Origin: Emiliania huxleyi CCMP1516
Taxonomy: Eukaryota > Haptophyta > Isochrysidales > Noelaerhabdaceae
Assembly: GCF_000372725.1 (NCBI RefSeq)
Contig: NW_005201240.1
Coordinates: 154,250 to 218,249 of the forward strand
Reading direction: 5' to 3'
DNA length: 64,000 nt
Shown: positions 41,040-52,535 of the stretch, one piece after another
How positions within the stretch are numbered: the stretch's first letter is position 1
Layout: every line of letters begins with the position of its first letter
Made by a program: the position numbers and the translations under genes
Notes under the pieces: model-generated
What the model was told of the DNA's origin: nothing
Database searches by the model: none
Seen by the model: the letters and a program-made list of their open reading frames with translations, nothing else

Positions 41040-42350
41040 CCCCCTGCCTCCTCCGCGTTGGGGCTGCTACCCTACTGGGGCTCCGGACTGTTGCCGTGGC
41101 TAGCTGGGTTGCTGCTGTTGCTGCTTGGCTCGTAATGCTGATGCCGATGATAGTGATGATAGTGTTCGACATGCTGGTGAGGATAACGGTAATGATGTTC
41201 AACATGCTGGTGGATTATGTCTGGATACGTGCCGCTGACGAGGATGATAATGGTGATGATGCTCGACTAACTGGGGTTGCTGCTACTGGTGACGATAACA
41301 TGGTACTGGTGCTGGATCGTCGCTGCTGCTTACGTTGACATGCCTGTGGGAGACGGGCCGCGCGTTAGCCGGAACGGGGCCATGCCAGGCGAGTCGCCTG
41401 CGGCTGGGACGCCAGCCGAGACTAACGGGTTTTCACAGAGGGCTAACGGGTATTTTCTTGCTTCGCTGCGCGGCCTGGGAATAGGTAGGTAGGTGGGGCA
41501 CGGAGCCTGGCGATTGGCGCCCGCAATAGGTAGGTAGGTAGGGCGTTTTGGTGCGAGTCGTGGAGAACAGACCCCCTATCTGGGTAGGAGCCGGAACCCA
41601 GAGGGCGGAAGGTGGGCGCTGGGTTCGGACTTTTTGCGGGGTATGGTATGGTAGTCACCTCGAGACCATACCCCCCGCCTGCTGACAGACCCAGCCTCCC
41701 GGCTGCCGGCCTCGGGCGGTCAGGACCATACCCCCCCACCCTTTGGGCCGCGATGGTACCATACCATACCCCGGAAAAAGTTGGAACCCTGGGACACTTC
41801 TCCACGAAAAGAAGAATTTTAGGTCCCCTTCAGGGATACTGCGTAGCCCTTCCTGGTGGAGGCGCGCGATTCCGTGACTCTCCTTTTAACGCGCCAATGT
41901 ACCCTCACCGACGGTGCATGGAGTGAATCCGAGTGAAACTAGTTACGCCCGTGCGAAAAAGACGGAAAAAAGGCGGCATGATGACTGCACTCCAAGTGCT
42001 CCAAGATGACACTTGGACTTACAGGCACGACGAATGACAGGCGCCTCTCACCCCGCCGCGCGCTCGCGCCGACACAGCCGCGACGAGACGTGCAGCAGAA
42101 GGTGTCTTCTCGAGGGGTTCTCGAGTGTCTCGAAACGTGTCTCAAGCGACAAGCCGAATCGTACGCGTGCTCAATCATAATAAGCAAGAGTACCACCCAT
42201 AGCCGTACGAGGGAGAGTGAGAGAGGTGAGGGGGACGACGAGAGAGTAGAGAAGTGAGCTCTGAGTAGATTTGAGCAGGGCCAAGGGTGGAGAGAGGCGT
42301 GCATGCCGACACGCCGGACCGCACAGCACATGCAGGCGTGGTGACGGCGA
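41040..42350. other. intergenic with short repeats
   Basis: Includes a GATGATAATGGTGATGATG-like tract (41130-41270), AATAGGTAGGTAGGTAGGG repeats (41480-41545), GGTATGGTATGG inverted copies (41640-41775) and one GACTGCACTCCAAGTGCTCC motif (41984-42006). No gene supported. Confidence 0.4.
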
Positions 42351-42355
42351 CCAAG

Positions 42356-43792
42356 CTAGACCCCGTTGGCAGCCGCCGTCGGGTGGAAGAAGAAGGCGGT
42401 GTACTCGCTGTCCGGAAGGTAGGGGACGTTCGTGGCGGTAATCGGCGGGGAGATCTGGCACTCGCCGGGCGCGCCGCCCTCCTTGTACTGGCAGCAAAAG
42501 TCCTTGCCGGCATAGCCCAAGAAGAACTTGTGGTACTGCGCGTAGCTGAGGCACGTCTGCTGGCAGGCCGAGGCGCTGTCCTCCGCCAGCTGCAGCGTGT
42601 GCATCGACGCGGGGACGTCGGGGCACTTGGCGCCGTTCTGCTGCTGCGACGGCTGCCAGACGCCGTTGAAGGCGAAGCCGGGCTCGATGCCGTTCGGCCC
42701 GTTCAGGTGGAAGCCGGGGTTCGTGTTTGTCATCTTGGGTACGTAGCCGCGAGAAGTCGCGTCCGTGTCGGCGCCAACGAGGCTGTCGATGGCAGCCACG
42801 AAGCCGTCTGCGGCGGCGACGAGGCCACGAGGAGAGGAGGGCGGAGAAGGCGGAGTCGCATCCGCCTGCTCGCCCTCGTTACCGTCGCCCATCATCATTG
42901 CCGCCATGCCGGCCATCGGGTGGCCCTGCGCAGCGAGTGCGACGCCCGCTAGCTCATTGTGGCCCGAGACGAGAGCCGCGCTCGCAAAGAGAGCGCTGGC
43001 AACATCGTCGTGCTCGGGGCTAGTGGGCACGTGTGGCACCGGGCGTAGGCCCGGGACGTTGGGGTGGAAGCCAGGCAAAGTTGCGGTGGGGAGCGAACGG
43101 CTGGTCGGCTGCTCCTTGTCGCCGCCGAAGGAGCCACCGTTGCCGCCGTTGCTGGGCTCGAAGCCGCCGTTCTGCTCCTCGTCGCCGCCGAAGGAGCCAC
43201 CGTTGCCGCTGTTGCTGGGCTCGAAGCCGCCGTTCTGCTCCTGCTCCTCGTCGCCACCAAAGGAGCCACCATTGCCGCCGTTGCCTGGCTCGAAGCCGCC
43301 GTTCTGCTCCTGCTCCTCGTCGCCACCAAAGGAGCCACCGTTGCCGCCGTTGCCTGGCTCGAAGCCGCCGTTCTGCTCCTCGTCGCCGCCGAAGGAGCCA
43401 CCGTTGCCGCTGTTGCTGGGCTCGAAGCCGCCGTTCTGCTCCTCGTCGCCGCCGAAGGAGCCACCGTTGCCGCCGTTGCTGGGCTCGAAGCCGCCGTTCT
43501 GCTCCTGCTCCTCGTCGCCACCAAAGGAGCCACCATTGCCGCCGTTGCCTGGCTCGAAGCCGCCGTTCTGCTCCTGCTCCTCGTCGCCGCCGAAGGAGCC
43601 ACCGTTGCCGCCGTTGCTGGGCTCGAAGCCGCCGTTCTGCTCCTCGATGCCTTGAGCGGGAACTTGCAAAGCAACACCACCCTCTGACGCCGGGAACTGC
43701 TTAGCGCGACCGTCTGGCACGTCGACGACGGGCACGGGCGCCGCGCAGGCGGTCGCCACGAGGACGATTAGGAGTCGCGAGTGGCAGAGCAT
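42356..43792 (-). CDS. secreted repeat protein with Cys-rich C-terminal domain
   Basis: ATG at 43792 begins a signal peptide (MLCHSRLLIVLVATACAAPV). Eight tandem ~19-21-residue repeats follow, NGGFEPxNxGNGGSFGGDEEQ, each acidic and Gly/Asn-rich. A hydrophobic Ala-rich stretch (VASALFASAALVSGHNELAG) comes next, then a C-terminal domain with six cysteines (GAKCPDVPASMHTLQLAEDS, ACQQTCLSYAQYHKFFLGYA, DFCCQYKEGGAPGECQ) resembling a PAN/apple-like fold. Stop at 42356. The DNA repeats are very similar to each other, implying recent expansion. A secreted acidic, Asn/Gly repeat suggests a cell-wall, scale or extracellular matrix protein; that role is inference. Confidence 0.75.
   Translation of the reverse strand: MLCHSRLLIVLVATACAAPVPVVDVPDGRAKQFPASEGGVALQVPAQGIEEQNGGFEPSNGGNGGSFGGDEEQEQNGGFEPGNGGNGGSFGGDEEQEQNGGFEPSNGGNGGSFGGDEEQNGGFEPSNSGNGGSFGGDEEQNGGFEPGNGGNGGSFGGDEEQEQNGGFEPGNGGNGGSFGGDEEQEQNGGFEPSNSGNGGSFGGDEEQNGGFEPSNGGNGGSFGGDKEQPTSRSLPTATLPGFHPNVPGLRPVPHVPTSPEHDDVASALFASAALVSGHNELAGVALAAQGHPMAGMAAMMMGDGNEGEQADATPPSPPSSPRGLVAAADGFVAAIDSLVGADTDATSRGYVPKMTNTNPGFHLNGPNGIEPGFAFNGVWQPSQQQNGAKCPDVPASMHTLQLAEDSASACQQTCLSYAQYHKFFLGYAGKDFCCQYKEGGAPGECQISPPITATNVPYLPDSEYTAFFFHPTAAANGV
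43130..43640. repeat. coding 57/63-bp tandem repeat
   Basis: Eight units encoding NGGFEPxNxGNGGSFGGDEEQ, with an optional extra EQ dipeptide (6 bp), inside the secreted protein gene. Confidence 0.95.
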
Positions 43793-43799
43793 GATGGGC

Positions 43800-45205
43800 G
43801 CTCGAGACGAGAGGCGGGTGCTTCTCGGGACGGACGAGCTCGGACTTGGAACTTACGCGACGTGGGTCAACAGCGACTCAATCCAACACGCAAATCCATA
43901 GGCAACGCGTAAGGCCAAGGGAATGGCAGAGTCGAACGGCGTCTTCCTTGAGGGAGTGCCCTCAACGCACCCTCTACGGGCGTTGCTTGCAGACAGACGG
44001 AGCGTGCAGGGACGCGAGCAGGCACTTGCTCTGCACACAGGGATTTTAAGGAGAGGAGGGTGGTACTAGCCGTCGCCCACCCTTGGGTATCTGCCTCTGC
44101 CTATCTCTCTTCGCAGTCTCTCGCCAATTCTCGCAGCGGTCTTCATCCCGGCATCCCCATCCCCTTCTTTTCCCGCGGGAAAATTCTTTTTCCTGACGTA
44201 GAATTCTTTCTTTCGGTCAAGAGACTTGAACCTCAAAAGGAGATCCAGAGCGAGAATCCGGAGTCGAAAAAAACAAAGAAAAAAGGAAGGAGGCTAGGAG
44301 GGTGCAGCCGAGGTGCAGTCGCGAGGTGCAGCCGAGGTGCAGTCGAGGTGCAGTCGAGGTGCAGTCGAGATTATCCTACATGGTGCGAGATCCGGGGATT
44401 GTCGTGGTGCTCCGAGATTGCCCGAGATTGCCCGAGCTCATGACCCCTGGACGTATCTTGAACACTCTGGCCTGGGCATCCAATGACCCCTGGACGTCCC
44501 CTGTAACTATTGATATTGATTATTGACAGCATCCCCTCTAACTATTGACAATATATTGACATATTGATCGCTGATTTGTCCCAGACATTGCTTAGATGTG
44601 GGCTGAAATCGAAAAAATCGCGAGTTCAAGGATGTCTGCAGTGATCTGTCGGCGGTCAGTACGACCGATCAGGTCGGAGTTTTCTGATGGTTAGAGGGTC
44701 TATCTGTATGTACTCCTCGAGATCTCTCCAAATCTGCCCTCTAATCAACCGTAATCATTCGGGAAGTCGGTGCTCTGAGCGACTCTGAGCGCCGGAGCCC
44801 CGTTTCCGCACTGCGGCGCGGGCGCACGGTGCCTCCGGGGGCCCCCGCCTCCCCCCAGAGTCCTGACCAGCCCAGGCCCAGCCTCTCCTCTAAATATTGC
44901 CATATGTATTGATATTGATCGCATCTCTAACTATTGGAGCAATATATTCAATATTTTGCGGGTGCCTTAATCGAGAGGTAAGTGCAGGCCCCGCCCCCGG
45001 CGCCAGCAGCAGCGTATTTACACGTTAGTACTGTTCTCTGTTGTGGAGCCCTCGCGCTGACGTACACAGGGCGAATGCGCGAGCGAACGGCGCCCTGTAC
45101 AAGATAGTGCAAGTACACAAAATTTGCTACGAGGGGCAGGCTATACAATACGCGGACGAAGCGCGCCAGTCGCGCCACACCACGGCCCTAGTCTTTCGCA
45201 GCCTC
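43800..45205. other. intergenic region
   Basis: Holds a tandem CCGAGGTGCAG repeat (about 44303-44372), CCGAGATTGCC units (44405-44435), and an AT-rich area (44500-44580 and 44890-44960) with repeated CTAACTATTGNNAATATATT segments. No gene or tRNA found. Confidence 0.4.
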
Positions 45206-45208
45206 GCG

Positions 45209-47958
45209 TCACACCGCCTTTTTGAAGGTGGGTGCGCTCGAGGGGAGGGCGTCCATTGCGCGCAGCCCCGCCCGTGAGGTTGCGTACGAGCGCACGCGGC
45301 CCTTCTTGAGGTCGTGCACCTCCGAGCGGTTGCCCTCGCCCAGCATGGAGAAGGCGCTCATCTTGACGGCAAAGCACTCCCCCGCATCGAAGCCCGCGAC
45401 CGCCTGCATCTCCCCCATCAGCTCGACGCCGAAGAGAAAGTCGCGAAACTCGCCCGCAAAGTAGAGGGGCAGGCTGGGGACGGCCTTGAAGTCCGAGGGC
45501 GCGCCTCCCGCCGCGGCGCACGCCTCCTCGATGAGCGGCACGAGGCACTTAGTGTTGAGGTTGCCGAGCCTGCAGCACGGGGGCGGAGGAGGAAGGGGCG
45601 GAGGAGGGGTGGGGAGGGGTGGGGAGGGGCTGCAGCACCGCCGAAGACAGCTGACTCCGGCCGAACACGTGTCCTCTCAAGACCTGCTGGAGTACGAGGC
45701 GGTCCGTGGGCAGCATCTAGGCTACCGCGCCACAGGTATGCGAGCGACTTGTGCAGGGCCACGTCCATCAGGAACGGGTCGAGCCCGAGCTTGGGCGGCC
45801 GCAGCGGGTTTGGGCTAAAGGCCTTGACGGCGTCGAGCTTGGCTCGGGCAGCGTCCGTGTCGCGGATGTAGAAGAGCATCATGCACCAGTTGCCCGCCTG
45901 CAGGTCCCCCACCGCTCTCATCGCCATGAGCACGAGACTCGTGCATTCTCCCTGCACCCGCTGCGCGCCCAGTAGCGGTGGGAGATGTAGTAGCCGAGTC
46001 GGTCGGGCAGCACATTGCCCGCGGCGCAGGTGAGGCACTCGGCGCCCAGGTACACGAGTAGCAGCGGGCTCGCCTGGGGGTGAAGAGGATGTGAGCGTCT
46101 GCCCACACACATACAGCGGCGGGAGGCCCACTCAAAAGTGGGACTCTTTGACTGTGGCTCCCTCAAAGCGTGGCTCCTCAAGCGGTCGCCTGCGAGTAAC
46201 CTCGGGTGATCTCGGGTAATCAAGCGTGGCTCCTCAAGCGGTCGCCTGCGAGAGGCCCGCCCAGTCGAAGCCGAGGGTCTCGATGCGCCAGAAGAGGAGC
46301 GGCACGCACAAGCCGAAGCAGAGGTTCCAAGAGTACACGTCGAACGGCGCCTTATCGCAGAGGGAGGCGTGCAGAGGCCGACGCAAGGTGCGAGGAGAGT
46401 AGACGCATCGAGCGGCGCCGGCATCGCAAGGATGTAGGCGTGCATCGCGCCGAGAGAAGCCATCCCGAAGGCGACCGCACCTACTCGCGGCTCATCATAT
46501 CTCGCGGCTCATCTCGCGGCATCGGCGCATCTCGGCGCATCTCGGCGCATATCGGCGCATCTCGGATCATCTTTGCCGTCCGAGGGCAGCAGCAGCGCGA
46601 GCGGAGCCAAGTACCTAAGAGAAGCGGGCAGAGACCGCTCAGAGAAGCGTCCATTTTGGCCAGACCCCGGCCCTGCTCCACGCGCTCGACGGCCGCTGCA
46701 GCGTGCGCCACGGCCTGCCCGAACCTGGTCGGGGAGATTACCCGAGATTGCCCGAGATCACCCGAGATCACCCGAGATTACGTGCGCGACGGCCTGCCCT
46801 AACCTGGTCGGGGAGAGGTGGAAAGGAGAGCGGACGAGCAAGCCGGCGAGCCAGCGCCGCGCGGGCGCGAGGAGCATCGACTGCAGCATGAAGGGGCCTA
46901 CTCTCTGCTCAGCTCTCGGAGACTCTCTGCGACTCTCGCGAAAGGCATCGACCGCCGCAGGGAGGGGCGGCCGTTGACGTACTCGAACCAGGGCCCGATC
47001 TGAGGCGAGGCAAGGTACGGGTGGTGCACAGGTCTCCTCGAGCACAGGAGTGGGTTTGTCCGTGGCCCACGCCTTGCCCACGCCAGAGAAGAACCACTGC
47101 AGCAGCAGCGCGGTCTGCATGCCCGCGAGGCGGCCTAAGGTCACGCCAGCCCAGGTCACGCCAGCCCAGGTCATGCCAGCCCAGGTCACGCCAGGCCCAG
47201 GTCAGGCGTGCTCTCTCTCGCTGTTGAGGTCTCGGCCCGGCAGCCCGACGAGGCGACTCGGCGTCTGGAGTGCAAGGCCCGGGTGCGAGTGCGGTTGCGC
47301 GGGCGCGCCTCGCTCGGCGGGAAAGCATGCAGACAGCAGCACCGAGTAGTATGTGTGGCCGTTTGCGGCGTAGAACTGGGTCGAGTCGGAAAGGAAGTGG
47401 AACGCGTCGCAGCCGCAGATGAGCCAGAGGGCCTGGCGGGAGGGGTGCTGCTTGCTTCTGTGCAGCTCTGACTACTACCGCTAGCCGGAGGGCCTCGGTG
47501 CGGTACTCGCGAGAGGCGAGAAAGGCAAAGATGCCCACGTAGAACAGGAGGTGCGAGAGCAGGTCGACAGCCGTGCGCCGCGTACCGAGGACGGCCACCT
47601 TAGCCAGCTTGACGGTGCCGAGGCTGAGCCGGTACATCAGATTGCATGGCGGTCCGAGATGCCCGTAAATTGGACCTTGGCGGCAGCCGAGCGACTCGGC
47701 AAAGTGCTGCCAGACGATCAGCTTTACAAAGCCGTGCAACAGTGGCTGTTTGTGCGTGCTCGGGCCCACTGCGAGCAGAGTCAGCGCAAAGCAGCCGTAG
47801 TTAATCAGGAGGAGGGTGAAGTGCCAAATGTAGACGACTGCCGGACGCCTGAGTCCGTGGAGCATGATGTCGATGGCGCAGCGGTCGAGCCGCTCGGCAA
47901 GCGGCATCGCGCTCCACTGAGTGCTCGTCACCCCTTCCATGTCGCGAGGAGTCGCCAT
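45209..47958 (-). CDS. DUF3556-like multipass membrane protein
   Basis: ATG at 47958 starts MATPRDMEGVTSTQWSAMPL. Several membrane segments follow: PAVVYIWHFTLLLINYGCFA, LHGFVKLIVWQHFAESLGCR, TAVDLLSHLLFYVGIFAFLA, FYAANGHTYYSVLLSACFPA, MQTALLLQWFFSGVGKAW, IGPWFEYVNGRPSLRRSMPF, ASLGAMHAYILAMPAPFDVY, YLGAECLTCAAGNVLPDRLG, RYWAGNWCMMLFYIRDTDAA, ending in a soluble tail to 45209. The order, with RYWAGNW and HAYI-type motifs, recalls DUF3556 proteins of mycobacteria and algae; function unknown. Introns 46351-46418 (68 bp) and 45898-45968 (71 bp) are GC-AG with copies of the next exon (about 20/24 and 14/18). Others near 46500-46800 carry CCGAGAT repeats. Several exon ends are tentative. Confidence 0.6.
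46735..46785. repeat. CCCGAGATTA/C 10-bp intronic repeat
   Basis: Four or five CCCGAGATYR units in an intron of the DUF3556-like gene, flanked by direct repeats of a GGCCTGCCC-AACCTGGTCGG segment (46712-46732 and 46790-46812). Confidence 0.85.
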
Positions 47959-48675
47959 TTGGCGTTGTCGTGAGAGCACGTGGGCTCTATTTCGATGGCG
48001 TGGACCGGCACAAGGCGTTGTTGTCCGTGCAACTGTACCCTGCCGCAGTCAGCTGCTGTGTAGAGCTCTACCAGCGAAAAAGGAGAATTTTAGTATAAAA
48101 GGAGAATTATGGGGACGTGAATTCCGGCAAGGTTTTTGCTCGCCTTCCCTGGGACCCCGTGTTGCATGTCACTGTCATCACTGTGCGATTTCGGGGCCCG
48201 GTTGTGCGTTTACGTGAATTCCGGCCGTGACGAGAGAAGCTATAGATGCAGCTAACGGGGTGTCGCAGGAGGTGAGGCACGAGGACGCCCATGAGGACCG
48301 GTGGCCTGACCTACATCGAGAGGCTTCACCTATTATTCTCCTTCTCTCTCTCTCCTTCCCTCGCTCTCTCTCTCTCCCATTCCAGAGTGATGAATAGTCC
48401 GCCGTGTCCCCATATCCCTATATTCCCACACCCTGTGCAGTGGCACGTCGTTGACACCCAGACCCCTAATATTAGACATCTTGGGCACGTCACGCTTCCC
48501 CAACTCCCGTTGTGCAAGTTTGGCACGTCATAGTCTCTGACTGCTTTCGTGGGGCCGCCGCGCCGCGAGACAGTCGACCTCTCTACTGTTGTGACACCAC
48601 AACTCGGCGCAGCTGGCGTCTTTCCCCCCACCGGTGTGACACCACACCTTCGTACTTTGAATACTCTCTACAAAC

Positions 48676-49056
48676 ATGTCTTCCTCGGCTGAGGAGGCCC
48701 GCGACACTGCGGGCAATCTATCTCCCGCGACCAAGCCGCAGGACCGCGTACGACTCAACATACACGTGCTGGGCACCGATGATTCGGGTTCAGATGACCA
48801 TCTCTCGAGCGAGAGACGAGGGACGCCTCACGAGACTCCAGAGGGCCTAGACCGGGGCGATACCACCCGGTCAGACCACCCTGATCACCTCTACACCACG
48901 TTGGAGCGTACCGAGCCCAAGGACGACACCGATGCGCTGGACAAGCCATCGTCGCCTGGCTCCGCCGAGGTCAGGGCTACGCCAGCTGGAATGCCTTCTG
49001 CCAGGCTGCCGGCGAGCCCTCCTTCGGCGGAAGCCTTCGAACGTCTCGACGTCTGA
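48676..49056 (+). CDS. hypothetical 126-aa protein of tandem unit 1
   Basis: ATG to TGA, polar and acidic (MSSSAEEARDTAGNLSPATK then DRVRLNIHVLGTDDSGSDDH), Pro/Ser-rich at the C-terminus. No domain recognised. The composition is compatible with the start of a Gag-like protein from a retroelement, but nothing proves it. Identical copies at 49627-50007 and 50578-50958; a fourth at 51529 changes sequence after codon ~72 and ends at 51963. Confidence 0.5.
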   Translation: MSSSAEEARDTAGNLSPATKPQDRVRLNIHVLGTDDSGSDDHLSSERRGTPHETPEGLDRGDTTRSDHPDHLYTTLERTEPKDDTDALDKPSSPGSAEVRATPAGMPSARLPASPPSAEAFERLDV

Positions 49057-49626
49057 TGTTTGCGAACCGTGCGACGGCTGTTCCATGGATATGCCAAATG
49101 CGTCGCGATGCAGCCTCCACCCCTGGGTGTGCCGAAACGTTCCTACGTAGTGCCACACTCCCCAGCTGCCATTCATTGCCGCGCCCCTCCCCGGGGGAAT
49201 GGTCATGTTTGTGTCGCAGGAGGTGAGGCACGAGGACGCCCATGAGGACCGGTGGCCTGACCTACATCGAGAGGCTTCACCTATTATTCTCCTTCTCTCT
49301 CTCTCCTTCCCTCGCTCTCTCTCTCTCCCATTCCAGAGTGATGAATAGTCCGCCGTGTCCCCATATCCCTATATTCCCACACCCTGTGCAGTGGCACGTC
49401 GTTGACACCCAGACCCCTAATATTAGACATCTTGGGCACGTCACGCTTCCCCAACTCCCGTTGTGCAAGTTTGGCACGTCATAGTCTCTGACTGCTTTCG
49501 TGGGGCCGCCGCGCCGCGAGACAGTCGACCTCTCTACTGTTGTGACACCACAACTCGGCGCAGCTGGCGTCTTTCCCCCCACCGGTGTGACACCACACCT
49601 TCGTACTTTGAATACTCTCTACAAAC

Positions 49627-50007
49627 ATGTCTTCCTCGGCTGAGGAGGCCCGCGACACTGCGGGCAATCTATCTCCCGCGACCAAGCCGCAGGACCGCGT
49701 ACGACTCAACATACACGTGCTGGGCACCGATGATTCGGGTTCAGATGACCATCTCTCGAGCGAGAGACGAGGGACGCCTCACGAGACTCCAGAGGGCCTA
49801 GACCGGGGCGATACCACCCGGTCAGACCACCCTGATCACCTCTACACCACGTTGGAGCGTACCGAGCCCAAGGACGACACCGATGCGCTGGACAAGCCAT
49901 CGTCGCCTGGCTCCGCCGAGGTCAGGGCTACGCCAGCTGGAATGCCTTCTGCCAGGCTGCCGGCGAGCCCTCCTTCGGCGGAAGCCTTCGAACGTCTCGA
50001 CGTCTGA
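49627..50007 (+). CDS. hypothetical 126-aa protein of tandem unit 2
   Basis: Same sequence as the ORF at 48676-49056. Confidence 0.5.
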   Translation: MSSSAEEARDTAGNLSPATKPQDRVRLNIHVLGTDDSGSDDHLSSERRGTPHETPEGLDRGDTTRSDHPDHLYTTLERTEPKDDTDALDKPSSPGSAEVRATPAGMPSARLPASPPSAEAFERLDV

Positions 50008-50577
50008 TGTTTGCGAACCGTGCGACGGCTGTTCCATGGATATGCCAAATGCGTCGCGATGCAGCCTCCACCCCTGGGTGTGCCGAAACGTTCCTACGTA
50101 GTGCCACACTCCCCAGCTGCCATTCATTGCCGCGCCCCTCCCCGGGGGAATGGTCATGTTTGTGTCGCAGGAGGTGAGGCACGAGGACGCCCATGAGGAC
50201 CGGTGGCCTGACCTACATCGAGAGGCTTCACCTATTATTCTCCTTCTCTCTCTCTCCTTCCCTCGCTCTCTCTCTCTCCCATTCCAGAGTGATGAATAGT
50301 CCGCCGTGTCCCCATATCCCTATATTCCCACACCCTGTGCAGTGGCACGTCGTTGACACCCAGACCCCTAATATTAGACATCTTGGGCACGTCACGCTTC
50401 CCCAACTCCCGTTGTGCAAGTTTGGCACGTCATAGTCTCTGACTGCTTTCGTGGGGCCGCCGCGCCGCGAGACAGTCGACCTCTCTACTGTTGTGACACC
50501 ACAACTCGGCGCAGCTGGCGTCTTTCCCCCCACCGGTGTGACACCACACCTTCGTACTTTGAATACTCTCTACAAAC

Positions 50578-50958
50578 ATGTCTTCCTCGGCTGAGGAGGC
50601 CCGCGACACTGCGGGCAATCTATCTCCCGCGACCAAGCCGCAGGACCGCGTACGACTCAACATACACGTGCTGGGCACCGATGATTCGGGTTCAGATGAC
50701 CATCTCTCGAGCGAGAGACGAGGGACGCCTCACGAGACTCCAGAGGGCCTAGACCGGGGCGATACCACCCGGTCAGACCACCCTGATCACCTCTACACCA
50801 CGTTGGAGCGTACCGAGCCCAAGGACGACACCGATGCGCTGGACAAGCCATCGTCGCCTGGCTCCGCCGAGGTCAGGGCTACGCCAGCTGGAATGCCTTC
50901 TGCCAGGCTGCCGGCGAGCCCTCCTTCGGCGGAAGCCTTCGAACGTCTCGACGTCTGA
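50578..50958 (+). CDS. hypothetical 126-aa protein of tandem unit 3
   Basis: Same sequence as the ORF at 48676-49056. Confidence 0.5.
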   Translation: MSSSAEEARDTAGNLSPATKPQDRVRLNIHVLGTDDSGSDDHLSSERRGTPHETPEGLDRGDTTRSDHPDHLYTTLERTEPKDDTDALDKPSSPGSAEVRATPAGMPSARLPASPPSAEAFERLDV

Positions 50959-51528
50959 TGTTTGCGAACCGTGCGACGGCTGTTCCATGGATATGCCAAA
51001 TGCGTCGCGATGCAGCCTCCACCCCTGGGTGTGCCGAAACGTTCCTACGTAGTGCCACACTCCCCAGCTGCCATTCATTGCCGCGCCCCTCCCCGGGGGA
51101 ATGGTCATGTTTGTGTCGCAGGAGGTGAGGCACGAGGACGCCCATGAGGACCGGTGGCCTGACCTACATCGAGAGGCTTCACCTATTATTCTCCTTCTCT
51201 CTCTCTCCTTCCCTCGCTCTCTCTCTCTCCCATTCCAGAGTGATGAATAGTCCGCCGTGTCCCCATATCCCTATATTCCCACACCCTGTGCAGTGGCACG
51301 TCGTTGACACCCAGACCCCTAATATTAGACATCTTGGGCACGTCACGCTTCCCCAACTCCCGTTGTGCAAGTTTGGCACGTCATAGTCTCTGACTGCTTT
51401 CGTGGGGCCGCCGCGCCGCGAGACAGTCGACCTCTCTACTGTTGTGACACCACAACTCGGCGCAGCTGGCGTCTTTCCCCCCACCGGTGTGACACCACAC
51501 CTTCGTACTTTGAATACTCTCTACAAAC

Positions 51529-51963
51529 ATGTCTTCCTCGGCTGAGGAGGCCCGCGACACTGCGGGCAATCTATCTCCCGCGACCAAGCCGCAGGACCGC
51601 GTACGACTCAACATACACGTGCTGGGCACCGATGATTCGGGTTCAGATGACCATCTCTCGAGCGAGAGACGAGGGACGCCTCACGAGACTCCAGAGGGCC
51701 TAGACCGGGGCGATACCACCCGGTCAGACCACCCTGATCACCTCCACACGGGGGCAGCCGAGTTGGCGCCTGGACGCCGCTCGAGGCGACGCCCCTGCGC
51801 CCTCCCGGCTTTGCGACCCTCCCGGCTGGCGTACTCCCGGGGAGCAGCCCTCCCGGCTGGCCGTGGGTGCGAGGAATCGCAGGCTGGGTCGTGCACTCCG
51901 GCAGCCCCTCCTGGCCTCGCCCCTGCCTCCCGCAGCCTGACCGAATCCCACGGGTCCACTTGA
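51529..51963 (+). pseudogene. truncated/chimeric copy of the 126-aa ORF
   Basis: Identical to the other copies up to the break of the array at 51743, then reads into unrelated Arg/Ala/Pro-rich sequence to a stop at 51963. Confidence 0.6.
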
Positions 51964-52435
51964 CGGTGTGGTTTCCGACCCCCCCGGGTGGTCCACCCGC
52001 CCCACGACTATTATCCTATCTCTCCGGGGGCCCTGTGGGGGGGAAGGGTGCGTAAGACAGGGCGTGGAATGGCGGGGCCGGGGGTGTCGTGCCTGTTTTT
52101 AATTTTAATAGTCGCCCCAGCCGCCGCCGCCCTTGCCGCGCCCGCCCGCCCTTGCCGCGCCCGCCCTCGCCGCCCTTGCCGCGCCCGCCCTTGCCGCGCC
52201 CGCCCTCGCCGCCGCCGGGCGGCGGCCTTTGCGCGTTAAGAATTCTTCTGAAAAACGGCGTTTTGGCCGAGGGGGGGGGGCCTACATTCATTGAGAGGTC
52301 TCGTCATTCGAAGCCTGCTGAAGCCTCACCTTTGATTGTCACCACCTAACAGGCGTCGCCTTTGCTGTGTCGCGTCCTCCGCGTAGCCAGCCAACCATCC
52401 ACATCCACCAGCACTCACCCTCCTCACCTCGCGTC
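51744..52435. other. GC-rich region up to the gap
   Basis: Contains a CGCCCTTGCCGCGCC tandem repeat at about 52120-52215. No gene recognised. Confidence 0.5.
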
Positions 52436-52535
52436 NNNNNNNNNNNNNNNNNNNNNNNNNNNNNNNNNNNNNNNNNNNNNNNNNNNNNNNNNNNNNNNNN
52501 NNNNNNNNNNNNNNNNNNNNNNNNNNNNNNNNNNN
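52436..52535. other. assembly gap (100 N)
   Basis: A run of exactly 100 N, the conventional length for a gap of unknown size. It interrupts the 5' part of the DUR3 gene. Confidence 1.

Larger units (their letters stand above)
48261..51743 (+). repeat. 951-bp tandem array, 3 full + 1 partial unit
   Basis: Units start TGTCGCAGGAGGTGAGGCAC at 48261, then every 951 bp. Three complete copies are followed by about 629 bp of a fourth that diverges after CCCTGATCACCTC at 51743. The full copies look identical. Each contains a CT-rich stretch, an AT-containing segment and a 126-codon ORF. Identity of units implies very recent amplification or an assembly artefact. Confidence 0.95.

Noticed and set aside
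43033-43704. Plus-strand Arg/Ser/His and Leu/Ala repeat ORFs
   Set aside because: Antisense shadows of the secreted Gly/Asn repeat protein, which has a signal peptide and sensible C-terminal domain on the minus strand.
44500-44960. snRNA gene
   Set aside because: The AT-rich segments resemble Sm-site flanks superficially, but no U1, U2, U4, U5 or U6 core sequence is present.
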